Positions 54,232-63,726 are shown, numbered from the stretch's first letter. The stretch is DNA of 64,000 nucleotides from Pseudomonas sp. FP2309 (GCF_030687575.1 NZ_CP117439.1:310001-374000), one strand, 5' to 3'. Made by a program: numbers and translations. The notes: generated by a model not told the origin, from the letters alone.

Positions 54232-55419
54232 TTAATCGCGCTCGGCAAGCACCATCAAGTTGCGCGGCGTCAAGGCCATCTCGCAGAAGCTGCCGACCTC
54301 AACCCTATAGCCGCGTTCGGCCAGGAACAGTGCCCGATCCAGTACCAGCCAAAGCTCCAGCGGGCGCCGAAACAGACCACGTACCAACTCCAGGTTCCTG
54401 ACCTCGGCCAGACGCCGCCAACCCTGTGCCTCCAGCGCAGGCCAGTCCTGTTCGCCTGTGGATAACCCTTTGAGGTCTGCCAACTCACGGCAGTAGTCGG
54501 CGAAGGACTTCGCCAGCCAAGCGGCGGGCAGGGAAGGCGTAGGCAGGTACTCGTCGCAGCCGCGTACCTGACGCTGCAACTGATCAAAACCCAAGCGACG
54601 GGCCATCGAGGTGTCCCGTTGCAGGCGCACGCGTTTACCTGCGGTGACGGTTTCGCTCAGCGGCAGGCCAAGGTCGTCGACCGACAGTTGCAAGGTTGAC
54701 GCACGGCCCGTCTCGGACAGCGCCTGGTAGGTGGCCGCATGGATGCGGTTGTAGCAGCAGGGCGCCAGTGCCAATTGCTTGCAGCCGGCGGCGCTGGCCA
54801 GCTGCAGCAGGCGCACGTGCAGGTCGCCGCAGGCATGCAGGGCGATCGGTGTGTGGTCGGCATTGATCGCCACATCTGCCATCACGTCTTGCAGGCGATG
54901 GGTGACGGGCAGGCCGTGGTGGTCGCTCAAGGCCTGGCCGGACGCGACCAGGCGCGGGTCGTATTCCAGGCAGGTGAGGTGTTGGCCGGTGTGCAGCAGA
55001 CGGCGGCCAAGGTGGCCCTTGCCGGCGCACCAGTCCAGCCAGTGGGTGGGCGTTTGCGCAAACTGCAGCGCGGCGCCGAAGGCTTCGATCTGTTGCCATT
55101 TGCGCCCGGGTACGTCGACGTTCAAGCGCTGCGCGGCGGGTGTCAGCGGCTGCGTCGGTAACTTATCCACAGCGCTCAGGCGCAGGGCTTCGGCGGCCAG
55201 CGCGGGGAAGGGCGCAGGGGCTTGCAGTTCATGGGGGCTGTTGTGGCTGGCTTCCGCCTCGGCCAACGAGCGTTGACGCAGCCAGCCGGCGAGCGCGGGA
55301 TGCTCGCGTTCCCAAGGCAGGTGTAGATGGGTAAAGGGCCGTGGTCGCCACAGCCCTTGGTGCTCGATCAGGAACGCATCCAGCGCCCGGAAACGCGCTT
55401 CAACGTCCCTGGCAGGCAT
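54232..55419 (-). CDS. SAM-dependent methyltransferase (Methyltransf_32/GSTCD-like)
   Basis: A 395-residue protein with a poorly conserved N-terminal region and a Rossmann methyltransferase core from about residue 140. The SAM motif is HWLDWCAGKGHLGRRLL; a downstream APCCYNRI motif (cysteine pair before tyrosine) is typical of the Methyltransf_32 group. The substrate is unknown. Its start lies 20 bases inside the hisM-type permease gene, so it is co-translated as the last gene of the ABC transporter operon. A functional link to amino-acid uptake is not obvious. Confidence 0.8.
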   Translation of the reverse strand: MPARDVEARFRALDAFLIEHQGLWRPRPFTHLHLPWEREHPALAGWLRQRSLAEAEASHNSPHELQAPAPFPALAAEALRLSAVDKLPTQPLTPAAQRLNVDVPGRKWQQIEAFGAALQFAQTPTHWLDWCAGKGHLGRRLLHTGQHLTCLEYDPRLVASGQALSDHHGLPVTHRLQDVMADVAINADHTPIALHACGDLHVRLLQLASAAGCKQLALAPCCYNRIHAATYQALSETGRASTLQLSVDDLGLPLSETVTAGKRVRLQRDTSMARRLGFDQLQRQVRGCDEYLPTPSLPAAWLAKSFADYCRELADLKGLSTGEQDWPALEAQGWRRLAEVRNLELVRGLFRRPLELWLVLDRALFLAERGYRVEVGSFCEMALTPRNLMVLAERD

Positions 55420-56089
55420 CGACGCGCAGCCAGCGTTCCAGCAGTTTGAAGCCTTGTACCAGAAGGTAGGAGATCAACAGGTAGAACACGCCGGCGGTGA
55501 AGAACATTTCTACCGTGAGGTAGTTGCGCGCAATGATCGTGCGGGCCATGCCGGTCAGTTCCAGCAGGGTCACGGTACTCGCCAGCGAGCTGGCTTTGAG
55601 CATCAGGATCACTTCGTTGCTGTAGGCCGGCAGCCCGATGCGCGCGGCGCGGGGCAGAATGATGTACAGCAGGGTCTTGGGCTTGGACATGCCCAGTGCG
55701 CGGGCCGCTTCGATCTCACCTGGCGGAATGGCCTGGATGGCGCCGCGCAGAATTTCGGCGATATACGCGGCGGTGTGCAGCGTCATGGTGGCCGTGGCAC
55801 ACCAGAACGGGTCGCGCAGGTAGGTCCACATGAAGCTTGAGCGGATGCTGTCGAATTGGGCCAGGCCGTAATAGACCAGGAACAACTGCACCAGCAGCGG
55901 CGTACCGCGAAAGAAAAAGATGTAGGCGTAGGGCAGGGAACGCACGTACCAGCGCTTGGACGAACGCGCGATACCCAAGGGGATGGCCAGGATCAGGCCG
56001 AGAATCACGGCGATGCCGACCAGCTCCAGGGTGAGGGTGGCACCTTGGATAAACTTCGGCAGCCACTTGATGATGACTTCCCATTCCAT
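55400..56089 (-). CDS. Basic amino-acid ABC transporter permease (HisM type)
   Basis: A 229-residue inner-membrane permease with about five helices and the His/Glu/Gln/Arg/opine family EAA loop (EIEAARALGMSKPKTLLYIILP). FFFRGTPLLVQLFLVYYG is the conserved N-terminal motif. Its first base coincides with the last base of the partner permease gene (shared base 56089). With the HisQ-type partner it forms the membrane channel. Confidence 0.9.
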   Translation of the reverse strand: MEWEVIIKWLPKFIQGATLTLELVGIAVILGLILAIPLGIARSSKRWYVRSLPYAYIFFFRGTPLLVQLFLVYYGLAQFDSIRSSFMWTYLRDPFWCATATMTLHTAAYIAEILRGAIQAIPPGEIEAARALGMSKPKTLLYIILPRAARIGLPAYSNEVILMLKASSLASTVTLLELTGMARTIIARNYLTVEMFFTAGVFYLLISYLLVQGFKLLERWLRVDACQGR

Positions 56090-56781
56090 TACGTCGTCCT
56101 CACGAAGCCGCGGGCGGCGCGTTTTTCCAGCAGGTGCATGGCAACCATCGACAGTGATGTCAGGCCCAGGTAAATGAGCGCGGCAACCATATAAAAGGTG
56201 AACGGCTGTTTGGTGACGGTAACGGCGATTTGCGCGTGGCGCATGATTTCTTCAAGGCCGATGACCGTGACCAGTGCGGTGTCTTTCATCAGGATCAGGA
56301 ACAGATTGCCCAGCCCCGGCAGGGCGATGCGCCACATCTGCGGCATGATCAGCCGGGTGAAGATGCGAAATTTCGACAGCCCCAATGCCACACCGGCTTC
56401 GCGGTGGCCTTTGGGAATGGAGATGATCGCCCCGCGCAGCACTTCCGTGGCATAGGCGCCGAAGCACAGCCCCAAGGCAATGACGCCCGCGGCGAAAGCG
56501 CTCAGGGACAGGTCGGGAATATTGAACAACTCACCCAGCCCGCGCATGGCGTTGATGGTGCCGAAGTAAATCAGCAACACCCACAACAGCTCCGGCGCAC
56601 CGCGAACGATGGTCGAATAAGTGCCGCCCAGCCATTGCAACGGCTTGTACGGCGAAGTCTTGGCCAAGGCACCGGCAAGGCCCAGCACCAGCCCCAGGCA
56701 CAGGGCCGTGAGCGCCAGTTTGACGGTCATCAGCGCACCCGCGGCAAGCGCGGGGCCGAATCCGTAGAGATCGAAATTCAT
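56089..56781 (-). CDS. Basic amino-acid ABC transporter permease (HisQ type)
   Basis: A 230-residue permease with the family motifs YSTIVRGAPELLWVLLIYFG and the EAA loop (GHREAGVALGLSKFRIFTRLIMP). It follows the binding-protein gene after a strong intercistronic hairpin. The transporter would import lysine, arginine, ornithine or histidine; exact preference is not readable. Confidence 0.9.
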   Translation of the reverse strand: MNFDLYGFGPALAAGALMTVKLALTALCLGLVLGLAGALAKTSPYKPLQWLGGTYSTIVRGAPELLWVLLIYFGTINAMRGLGELFNIPDLSLSAFAAGVIALGLCFGAYATEVLRGAIISIPKGHREAGVALGLSKFRIFTRLIMPQMWRIALPGLGNLFLILMKDTALVTVIGLEEIMRHAQIAVTVTKQPFTFYMVAALIYLGLTSLSMVAMHLLEKRAARGFVRTT

Positions 56782-56815
56782 GGTGTTTTCATATCGCGGC
56801 AGGCATTACAAAAAG

Positions 56816-56841
56816 CCGGCGCGCCCAAGGGGGCGCGCCGG
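56816..56841. terminator. Intercistronic hairpin between binding-protein and permease genes
   Basis: CCGGCGCGCCC (56816-56826) and GGGCGCGCCGG (56831-56841) form a perfect 11-bp GC stem around four bases. Read on the operon strand it is followed by TTTTT. It probably attenuates transcription into the permease genes and stabilises the binding-protein message, giving excess periplasmic protein. Confidence 0.75.
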
Positions 56842-56855
56842 GCATTTCGCTCAGA

Positions 56856-57608
56856 TCATTCGATGCTGAACGGGAAGTACTTGTCGTTGATTTTCTTGTA
56901 GGTGCCGTCTGCCTTGATCTCTGCCAGGGCTTTGTTCAGGCGCTCGCGCAGCGGATCGCCCTTGCGTACGGCGATACCGATCTTGTCGCTTTCTACTACC
57001 GGGTCGCCCTTGAACTCGTAGGCCGAACCGTCTTTGCTCTTGAGCCACTCGTATTGCACGTACTTGTCGGCCAGGATGCCGTCCAGGCGGCCGGACGTCA
57101 GGTCGAGGTAGGCATTTTCCTGGGTGTCATAGAGCTTGGCTTCGGTGTCCGGCAGCTTGTCTTCCAGGTAGCTCCCGGCCAGCGTGGCGCGCTGTGCGCC
57201 GATGACTTTGCCCTTCAGGTAACCGGCGTCGGTCTTGAAGTCTGCGGTGGCTTTAGGCGCGATGAACTGCAGCTTGTTGGAGTAGTACGGGTCGGTGAAG
57301 TCGACGGCCTGCTTGCGCTCGTCGGTGATCGACAGCGAGGACACCAGGAAGTCGAATTTCTTGGCGTTCAGGGCCGGGATGATGCCGTCCCAATCGGAGA
57401 CATACACTTCGCATTTTTCGACTTTCATCTTGGCGCACAGGGCGTCGCCGATGTCTTTGTCGAAGCCGACAACGTTGCCGCTGGCGTCTTTATTGTTGAA
57501 GGGCGGGTAGGCCGCTTCGATCCCCATTTTCAAGGTTTCTGCCATGGCCGTGGCGCTGAACGCCATCGAGACGGCCGCGGCCAGAAGGAATTTTTTATAG
57601 TTCTGCAT
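56856..57608 (-). CDS. Periplasmic Lys/Arg/Orn/His-binding protein (HisJ/ArgT type)
   Basis: A 250-residue solute-binding protein. The signal peptide MQNYKKFLLAAAVSMAFSA is cut after TAMA, leaving ETLKMGIEAAYPPFN, the classic start of the family. The signature GFDKDIGDALCAKMKVEKCE is present. The frame is open upstream to 57674, but the signal peptide fixes the start at 57608. It delivers basic amino acids to the HisQM-type permease. The gene lies between the ATPase gene and the permease genes. Confidence 0.92.
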   Translation of the reverse strand: MQNYKKFLLAAAVSMAFSATAMAETLKMGIEAAYPPFNNKDASGNVVGFDKDIGDALCAKMKVEKCEVYVSDWDGIIPALNAKKFDFLVSSLSITDERKQAVDFTDPYYSNKLQFIAPKATADFKTDAGYLKGKVIGAQRATLAGSYLEDKLPDTEAKLYDTQENAYLDLTSGRLDGILADKYVQYEWLKSKDGSAYEFKGDPVVESDKIGIAVRKGDPLRERLNKALAEIKADGTYKKINDKYFPFSIE

Positions 57609-57621
57609 GCATGTTGCTCCG

Positions 57622-58395
57622 TTAGCGGTTGCTGGACATGAATTGTTTGCAGCGCGCCGAAAGCGGGTTTTCAAACACCTGCTGTGGCGATCCTTGCTCT
57701 TCGATCAGGCCTTGGTGCAAGAACACCACCTCACTGGACACCTGACGGGCGAAGCCCATTTCGTGGGTGACCAGCAGCATGGTGCGGCCCTCTTCGGCCA
57801 GTGCGCGGATCACATTTAGTACTTCCTGAACCATTTCCGGGTCAAGGGCGGAAGTGGGCTCATCGAACAGGATGACCTTGGGCTGCATCGCCAGGGTGCG
57901 TGCGATGGCCGCCCGTTGTTGCTGGCCGCCGGACAGCTGCGCGGGATAGGCGTGGCGCTTGTCGGCGATGCCGACCTTGTCCAGCAGGGCTTCGGCCACT
58001 TCTATGGCCTCGGCCTTGCTCTGGCCGAGCACACGGCGGGGGGCCTCGATGATGTTGTCGAGGACGCTCATGTGCGGCCACAGGTTAAAGTTTTGAAACA
58101 CAAAACCGATTTCGCTGCGCAGGCGATTGATCTGCCTGCCGTCGGCGGCTATCAGCTCGCCGTTTTTCGCGGCCTTGAGCTTGAGGGCTTCGCCCGCCAC
58201 CAGGATCTCGCCCTGATGGGGGTTTTCCAGCAGGTTGATGCAGCGCAGGAACGTGGACTTGCCGGAACCGGAGGAACCCAGGATCGAGATCACATCGCCG
58301 TCGCGAGCGGTCAGCGAGATACCTTTGAGTACCTCAAGCTCACCATAGCGTTTATGCAAGTTGCGGATTTCAAGCGCGGGCGTGGCCTGGGCCAT
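57622..58395 (-). CDS. Basic amino-acid ABC transporter ATPase (HisP type)
   Basis: A 257-residue ABC ATPase. Walker [11 protein letters not shown] loop [10 protein letters not shown], signature [12 protein letters not shown] and Walker [15 protein letters not shown] are complete. It resembles HisP and the equivalent P. aeruginosa gene near rml/dct. It is the first gene of the hisP-J-Q-M-methyltransferase transcript. Confidence 0.92.
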   Translation of the reverse strand: MAQATPALEIRNLHKRYGELEVLKGISLTARDGDVISILGSSGSGKSTFLRCINLLENPHQGEILVAGEALKLKAAKNGELIAADGRQINRLRSEIGFVFQNFNLWPHMSVLDNIIEAPRRVLGQSKAEAIEVAEALLDKVGIADKRHAYPAQLSGGQQQRAAIARTLAMQPKVILFDEPTSALDPEMVQEVLNVIRALAEEGRTMLLVTHEMGFARQVSSEVVFLHQGLIEEQGSPQQVFENPLSARCKQFMSSNR

Positions 58396-58840
58396 GTGCG
58401 GTCCTCATTGTGTTCGGTGCGATCTGCGCTGTTGGGCGCCTTCCTGGCGAGGCGCCAAGCTAGCATAGCGTCCGGACGACACCAACAGCGCTGCGGACGG
58501 TAAACAGACGGTGTGCGGCAGGGTGTCGCATCGGCACAGCAGCGTGTCGCGCCATCAACAACCGAACAACCGTTTGAACCGGGGAAACCGCAGGCTTCGC
58601 GTAAAAAAGGGCGCGATGGTGCCAGCTTTGGCCGGGTGTTGGAAGGATTAAACGGGCAAACGGTACCTATCGGCACTTATAGGGAGCGTCACGCGCTTTG
58701 TGTGTGCGTTTTTGGTGCACAACTTCGTCTTGAATGTGAGTCGCACGGTAACGCTATAGCTAAATGCCATTGTTCTCAATGACTTGCGATCACTCTTGAA
58801 ATCTTCTACAGCCCGCGTCAACCGGGCTTTTGTAACATTT
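58396..58840. other. Divergent intergenic region between the ABC operon and the permease gene
   Basis: About 550 bases separate the two divergent genes, including the sigma-54 site described separately. A weak hairpin AGCCCG/CGGGCT followed by TTTT is seen at 58810-58831. Open frames here have no ribosome site or family resemblance. Its length leaves room for activator-binding sites. Confidence 0.4.
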
Positions 58841-58855
58841 TGGCGCAAATCTTGC
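58841..58855 (+). promoter_or_regulatory. Sigma-54 promoter of the GABA-permease-like gene
   Basis: TGGCGCAAATCTTGC has GG and GC separated by exactly ten bases, and matches the -24/-12 consensus TGGCAC-N5-TTGC at all but one key base. It lies about 95 bases before the gabP-like start, and indicates nitrogen- or inducer-controlled expression through an enhancer-binding protein. Confidence 0.7.
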
Positions 58856-58948
58856 GTAAAAAATAAAGAACGCCCTGTTGGTTTCTCTTCACGAGGCAGA
58901 ACCCAGGCCGGGCGGACCGTTTTCGCAATTCCTCGCAAAGGTGTGTCA

Positions 58949-60340
58949 ATGAGTAGTACGCAAAGCTCCAATGACCTCGAACAGGGGCTCAAACCGCGTC
59001 ACGTCACCATGCTGTCGATCGCCGGCGTTATTGGTGCCGGTTTGTTTGTCGGCTCCGGCCACGCGATTGCTGCCGCCGGCCCGGCCGTACTGCTGGCGTA
59101 TGCCGCTGCGGGTACGCTGGTGGTCTTGGTGATGCGCATGCTGGCCGAAATGGCCGTGGCATCGCCGGACACCGGTTCGTTCTCCACCTACGCCGACCGT
59201 GCGATCGGGCACTGGGCCGGGTTCACCATCGGCTGGTTGTACTGGTGGTTCTGGGTATTGGTAATTCCGTTGGAAGCCAACGCTGCCGCGACCATCCTCC
59301 ATGCCTGGTTTCCCGATGTGGCCATCTGGGCCTTTACCTTGGTCATCACCTTGTTGCTGACCGCCACCAACTTGTTCAGTGTGAAGAACTACGGCGAATT
59401 CGAGTTTTGGTTCGCGCTGATCAAAGTCGTGGCGATCGTGGGCTTTGTGATTCTTGGCCTGGCGGCGATTTTCGGCTTCCTGCCCACCAGCCAGGTCAGC
59501 GGCGTGTCGCACCTGTTCGACACCCAAGGCTTTATGCCTAACGGCATGGGCGCCGTATTGGCGGCCATTCTGACCACCATGTTTTCGTTCATGGGCACCG
59601 AGATCGTCACCATCGCGGCGGCCGAATCGAAGAACCCAGGCCAGCAAATCACCAAGGCCACTAACTCGGTGATCTGGCGGATTGGCTTGTTCTACTTGCT
59701 GTCGATCTTCATCGTCGTGTCCCTGGTGCCATGGAACGATCCGACCCTGGCGGCCGTAGGTTCGTACCAGACCGTGCTGGAGCGCATGGGCATTCCGAAT
59801 GCCAAGCTGATCGTCGACCTGGTGGTGTTGGTGGCTGTGACCAGTTGCCTTAACTCGGCGTTGTACACCGCGTCGCGCATGCTGTTCTCGCTGGGCCGTC
59901 GCGGTGACGCACCGGCCGTGGCCAAGCGCACCAATAAAAGCGGTACGCCTTATTGGGCGGTGCTGCTGTCCACCGGGGCTGCGTTCCTGGCGGTGTTTGC
60001 CAACTACGTGGCACCGGCGGCGGTGTTTGAGTTTCTGCTGGCCAGCTCCGGCGCCATTGCGTTGCTGGTGTACCTGGTGATCGCGGTGTCGCAACTGCGC
60101 ATGCGCCAGAAGCGCGCGGCGGCGGGCGAGAAGATCGTCTTCAAAATGTGGCTGTTTCCTGGCCTGACCTACGCGGTGATGGTGTTTATCGTGGGCACAC
60201 TGACCATCATGCTGTTCCAGGAGGCGCACCGCGTTGAGATCCTTGCGACCGGCGTGCTGAGCTTGCTGGTGGTGGTGGCGGGGCTGATTGTGTCGAGCCG
60301 TCGCAAGGCGCAGAGAGCAGGGGCTGCGGTCCTCAACTGA
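58949..60340 (+). CDS. gabP: APC-family amino-acid permease, GABA permease (GabP) type
   Basis: A 463-residue transporter with twelve membrane helices. GLKPRHVTMLSIAGVIGAGL is the AAT-subfamily start and matches GabP most closely; FWFALIKVVAIVGFVILG and SRMLFSLGRRGDAP are further family motifs. The frame is open upstream to 58784, but the protein fold begins at MSSTQSSND, with AAAGG eight bases before it. Import of 4-aminobutyrate or a related amino acid is likely; substrate choice within the family is not certain. The sigma-54 promoter fits a catabolic nitrogen-source transporter. Confidence 0.85.
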   Translation: MSSTQSSNDLEQGLKPRHVTMLSIAGVIGAGLFVGSGHAIAAAGPAVLLAYAAAGTLVVLVMRMLAEMAVASPDTGSFSTYADRAIGHWAGFTIGWLYWWFWVLVIPLEANAAATILHAWFPDVAIWAFTLVITLLLTATNLFSVKNYGEFEFWFALIKVVAIVGFVILGLAAIFGFLPTSQVSGVSHLFDTQGFMPNGMGAVLAAILTTMFSFMGTEIVTIAAAESKNPGQQITKATNSVIWRIGLFYLLSIFIVVSLVPWNDPTLAAVGSYQTVLERMGIPNAKLIVDLVVLVAVTSCLNSALYTASRMLFSLGRRGDAPAVAKRTNKSGTPYWAVLLSTGAAFLAVFANYVAPAAVFEFLLASSGAIALLVYLVIAVSQLRMRQKRAAAGEKIVFKMWLFPGLTYAVMVFIVGTLTIMLFQEAHRVEILATGVLSLLVVVAGLIVSSRRKAQRAGAAVLN

Positions 60341-60352
60341 CCCAGGGCGGTT

Positions 60353-60393
60353 AAAAATGTGGGAGGGGGCACGCGCCGCCTCCCACTTTTTTT
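60353..60393. terminator. Bidirectional terminator after the permease gene
   Basis: GTGGGAGG (60359-60366) pairs with CCTCCCAC (60379-60386), with A-rich left and T-run right flanks, between convergent genes. It shares the TGTGGGAG start with other palindromes in the window. Confidence 0.85.
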
Positions 60394-60396
60394 GCG

Positions 60397-60810
60397 TCAG
60401 TCTTGGGCGTCGGTGAGGGCCTGGGACGCCGCGACGTAATCTGCCTGGAACGCTGGTGACTCGATCCACGCCAGCGCCGCCGCTTCATCGTCGCTGTCGG
60501 TGGCCCACTGCCGATATTCGATCAGCACTGCCAGGATAAAGTCGGTGGCGGCTTCTTCGCCTTCCTGTTCCAGCACCAGCGCCAGCAGCGGGTGGGCCAG
60601 GAATGCGGCGCACAACGCTTGCTGGCTGGTTTCGCCGGCCTCACGCATTTCCACGAACAGTTCGGTCAAATCCACCGACTCAAGATCAATGCGGCTGTCA
60701 TCGCCGGCGAATGCGTCCGGCTTGGTGGCGACGGCACGTTGGGTGCGGTTTTGCTTGGCCTTGGTCTTTGCCCGCTGGGCACGTTTTTGCTGCTTGTTCG
60801 GCGAGGCCAT
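60397..60810 (-). CDS. Conserved small acidic protein of unknown function
   Basis: A 137-residue protein with a very basic N-terminus (KQQKRAQRAKTKAKQNRTQR), possibly nucleic-acid or ribosome binding, and an acidic helical remainder (LTELFVEMREAGETSQQAL, EQEGEEAATDFILAVLIEYRQWA). No domain is recognised. Codon use and the terminator after it support a real gene. It is divergent from the BASS transporter gene. Confidence 0.75.
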   Translation of the reverse strand: MASPNKQQKRAQRAKTKAKQNRTQRAVATKPDAFAGDDSRIDLESVDLTELFVEMREAGETSQQALCAAFLAHPLLALVLEQEGEEAATDFILAVLIEYRQWATDSDDEAAALAWIESPAFQADYVAASQALTDAQD

Positions 60811-61009
60811 GGGCTCAACGTCCTAAGGTTCTGGATCTGGGTGGGGTATTGAAGCGCAGGTCGGGGCAAATCCCAAGGGGTTCTTCGTGGTGGCTTGTGG
60901 CGTTGGTGCGCATTCGCCAGAAAATCCGCAGGCGCCAGGGTTGCACGGGTCGACCTTGGGTCGCCTTGCGCATAGGCTGGCGCCTTTGCGATTTTCTTGA
61001 GTGCTGCAC

Positions 61010-61975
61010 ATGACCCGCGACGCCCTTGAACACCACCAGATCCCGCTCTACTTCGTCGCTGTGCTTCTGGCCGCTATCGTTGGCCTGATGGCTCCCATAT
61101 TGGCTCATGCTCTCGGCTCACTGGTCACGCCCGCCATCGCGGTACTGATGTACGCCATGTTCCTGCAGATCCCTTTCCTGGATCTGCGTGATGGCTTGGG
61201 CAATAAGCGTTTCCTGGCGGCGTTGCTGCTGGCCAACTTCATTTTGGTGCCGCTGCTGGTAGCGGGGTTGACCCGTGGCCTGGAAGAGCGCCCGGCGTTG
61301 CTGGTGGGGGCGTTGCTGGTGTTGCTGACGCCGTGTATCGATTACGTGGTGGTGTTTACCCACCTGGGCAAGGGCGATTCGCGATTGATGCTGGCGGCCA
61401 CACCGCTGCTGTTGTTGCTGCAGTTGGCGCTGTTGCCGGTGTACCTGGGGTTCATGCTGGGCGCGCAGGCCGAGGTGGTGGTGACGGTTGGACCGTTCGT
61501 GGAGGCGTTTGTGTGGTTGATCGTGGTGCCGATGGTGCTGGCGGTGCTGACCACTTCCCTGGCGCGGCGCTCTTCTGTGATCAATGCATGGAACAGCGCC
61601 TGGGCCTGGCTGCCGGTACCGGCGATGGCAACGGTGTTGTTTGTGGTGATTGGCTCGCAGGTGACCTCGGTGGTGCGCGATATCGGCCTGTTGCTGCCGG
61701 TGATTCCGGTCTATCTGGGCTTTATCGTCTTGGCGCCGCTGGCGGGAATGCTCACAGCATGGATGTTCAGGCTACCGGCGCTCACGGCGCGGGCGGTGAC
61801 GTTCAGCGCATCGACGCGTAATTCGCTGGTGGTGTTGCCCCTGGCGCTGGCCCTGCCCGAAGACGTGCGGGGGTTGGCCGCCACGGCGGTGATCCTGCAA
61901 ACCTTGCTGGAATTGGTCGCCGAGTTGATCTACATCCGCCTTATCCCCGCACTGGTGTGGCCCGCGCGCCTCTGA
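61010..61975 (+). CDS. BASS-superfamily transporter (arsenite/bile-acid symporter-like)
   Basis: A 321-residue inner-membrane protein with about ten helices. YAMFLQIPFLDL, LLTPCIDYVVVFTHLGKGD and FSASTRNSLVVLPLALALP resemble the ACR3/BASS family, including the cysteine of the TPC motif that in ACR3 binds arsenite. No arsR or arsC is nearby, so arsenic resistance is not supported by context. The ATG at 61010 is chosen; GTG at 61001 would add three residues. No strong ribosome site precedes either. Confidence 0.8.
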   Translation: MTRDALEHHQIPLYFVAVLLAAIVGLMAPILAHALGSLVTPAIAVLMYAMFLQIPFLDLRDGLGNKRFLAALLLANFILVPLLVAGLTRGLEERPALLVGALLVLLTPCIDYVVVFTHLGKGDSRLMLAATPLLLLLQLALLPVYLGFMLGAQAEVVVTVGPFVEAFVWLIVVPMVLAVLTTSLARRSSVINAWNSAWAWLPVPAMATVLFVVIGSQVTSVVRDIGLLLPVIPVYLGFIVLAPLAGMLTAWMFRLPALTARAVTFSASTRNSLVVLPLALALPEDVRGLAATAVILQTLLELVAELIYIRLIPALVWPARL

Positions 61976-62061
61976 TTGCGTGAATCTTCAGGTCTGTTCA
62001 GGCGCTATTCAGGGGCGCGCTCGGCACCATAAGTCGGCGCCCCCACCTGACAGGTCAACCG

Positions 62062-63654
62062 ATGGATCACCGCAGCCGTTTTCGCCTGGAGTCCCTGGGC
62101 ATCTTTGTGTTTGCCTTGCTGCTGTTCACCTTGGGGATCTGGGATCAACAACCCCAAGGGTTTGACGGACGCTGGGCGTTGTTCCTGCAAGAAATGTTTC
62201 GCCATGGCGCGAGTTTTTTCCCGACAACCTACGGCCAGCCTTACGCGGATTACCCTGGCACGGCGACCTTCTTCAGCTTGGTGTTTGCCCGCCTGTTTGG
62301 CGCGCCCAATCACCTGGCGAACGTGCTGCCCACCGCGTTGGCGTCTGCCGGGGTGGTGGCGCTGATCTATCGCTTGCTGGTCGCGTCGAACCGGCAGTGG
62401 GCGTTGCTCACGGTGTTGCTGACCTTGCTCACCACCCAACTGCTGGAGAAGTCCCGCTCGGTATGCCTGGACCAGATGGTGGCGCTGCTCTGTATCGCCA
62501 GCTTCTATCTGCTGCACAGCGGCGGGCGCTGGCGGCAGCTTGCGGTGTTCCCGTTGTTCGTCCTGGGTTTTGCGATACGCGGGCCATTGGGGCTGATCGA
62601 GGTGTGCGGTGTGGCCTGCGTGTATTGGGCGTTGGGCAGGCCTGGGGAGCGACTCAAACAGGTGTTGGTCCACGGCATCGCTGGCTTGGTGTTGCTGGGC
62701 GCCTGTTGGTGGGTGCTGGTGAAACTGGCGCGTATCAGCGGTGGCGATGCATTCGCCGATGAGGTGTTCAGGATGCAAGTGGGCGGGCGCCTGGACGAAA
62801 CCGGCGAGCCGTTTTATTTCTATTTTCAGTTGAGCTTGTACCGCTATTTCCCGGTGGTGCCATTGGCGCTGGCCACCTTGATCGCCTTGCGTCATCGCTG
62901 GGCTGAACGCGGTGACGAGACCGTGCAGTTGGTGGTGCGTCTCGGCGCCTGCGGCTTGATGATCTTGCTTGGCTTGTCGGTGCCGCACTTCAAGCGGGCT
63001 TATTACATCTTGCCCATGGTGCCGATGTTTGCGGCTGTCGCCGCCTATGGGCTGCTCCAGGCGCAAGGCTGGCTCGTTGGCGTGCGCCGCTGCTACGAAG
63101 GCCTTGTCGCGGCGCTGCCGGCGTTGTGTGCGGTTGTAGTCTTTGTCTGTCGGCACAGCTGGCAAAAGCACGGTTACTGGCCAGACGTTTCGTTGCCGTT
63201 ATTGACGAGTGCGCTGGTGGTGTTGCAAGTGGCGGCGTTGCTCGCCTGGCGGCGGACGGCGCGGTTGGTGTGGCTGAGCCTGATCGCCTTGGCGGCGCAG
63301 TGGCTGCTGCTGGTGACAGTGATCGAGCCGGCCAAGGATCTGCAGTTCGATACCCGCGCGTTTGTCCGGCAGGTGGAAGCGTTGCGTCATGCGCAGCCGG
63401 GGCCCTTGGTGTTTATCAATCTGGGCCGCGATACCTGGGCGGTGCGCTACATGATGAACCTGGACCACGATGAGCAGCCGGTGTTTATCGGCAGTCACGA
63501 GCTTGAGCGGTTAGGCACAGTGCCGCGACCCGCCTGGGTAATTATGTCGCGCAAGGAGGGTGCGTTGCTGCACGGCACTGCGATGGAGTCGCTGGCACCT
63601 GCGTTCGAGGGGCGCTTGAACGACAACCCGTTGTGGGTGTTTTTACTCAAGTAG
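62062..63654 (+). CDS. ArnT/PMT-like polyprenyl-phosphate glycosyltransferase
   Basis: A 530-residue integral membrane protein of the GT-C fold. The first loop carries the acidic pair pattern FDGRWALFLQEMFRHG, followed by YGQPYADYPGTATFFSLVFARLFG, as in ArnT-like enzymes. About ten to twelve membrane helices precede a periplasmic C-terminal domain. Such enzymes transfer a sugar from undecaprenyl phosphate to lipid A or another glycan in the periplasm. The sugar and acceptor are unknown. No arn operon is adjacent, so polymyxin resistance should not be assumed. Confidence 0.8.
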   Translation: MDHRSRFRLESLGIFVFALLLFTLGIWDQQPQGFDGRWALFLQEMFRHGASFFPTTYGQPYADYPGTATFFSLVFARLFGAPNHLANVLPTALASAGVVALIYRLLVASNRQWALLTVLLTLLTTQLLEKSRSVCLDQMVALLCIASFYLLHSGGRWRQLAVFPLFVLGFAIRGPLGLIEVCGVACVYWALGRPGERLKQVLVHGIAGLVLLGACWWVLVKLARISGGDAFADEVFRMQVGGRLDETGEPFYFYFQLSLYRYFPVVPLALATLIALRHRWAERGDETVQLVVRLGACGLMILLGLSVPHFKRAYYILPMVPMFAAVAAYGLLQAQGWLVGVRRCYEGLVAALPALCAVVVFVCRHSWQKHGYWPDVSLPLLTSALVVLQVAALLAWRRTARLVWLSLIALAAQWLLLVTVIEPAKDLQFDTRAFVRQVEALRHAQPGPLVFINLGRDTWAVRYMMNLDHDEQPVFIGSHELERLGTVPRPAWVIMSRKEGALLHGTAMESLAPAFEGRLNDNPLWVFLLK

Positions 63655-63726
63655 GGGGTTGCGTGCGCGCAGATCCGGGGTGGCGTTAAGTGCTGCGGAT
63701 CTACGCCATAAATCGCAGGCAACAAA

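Noticed and set aside
58784..58948. An N-terminal extension of the GABA-permease-like protein
   Set aside because: The frame is open, but it crosses the sigma-54 promoter, and the extra 55 residues are basic and unlike the family, whose fold starts at MSSTQSSND.
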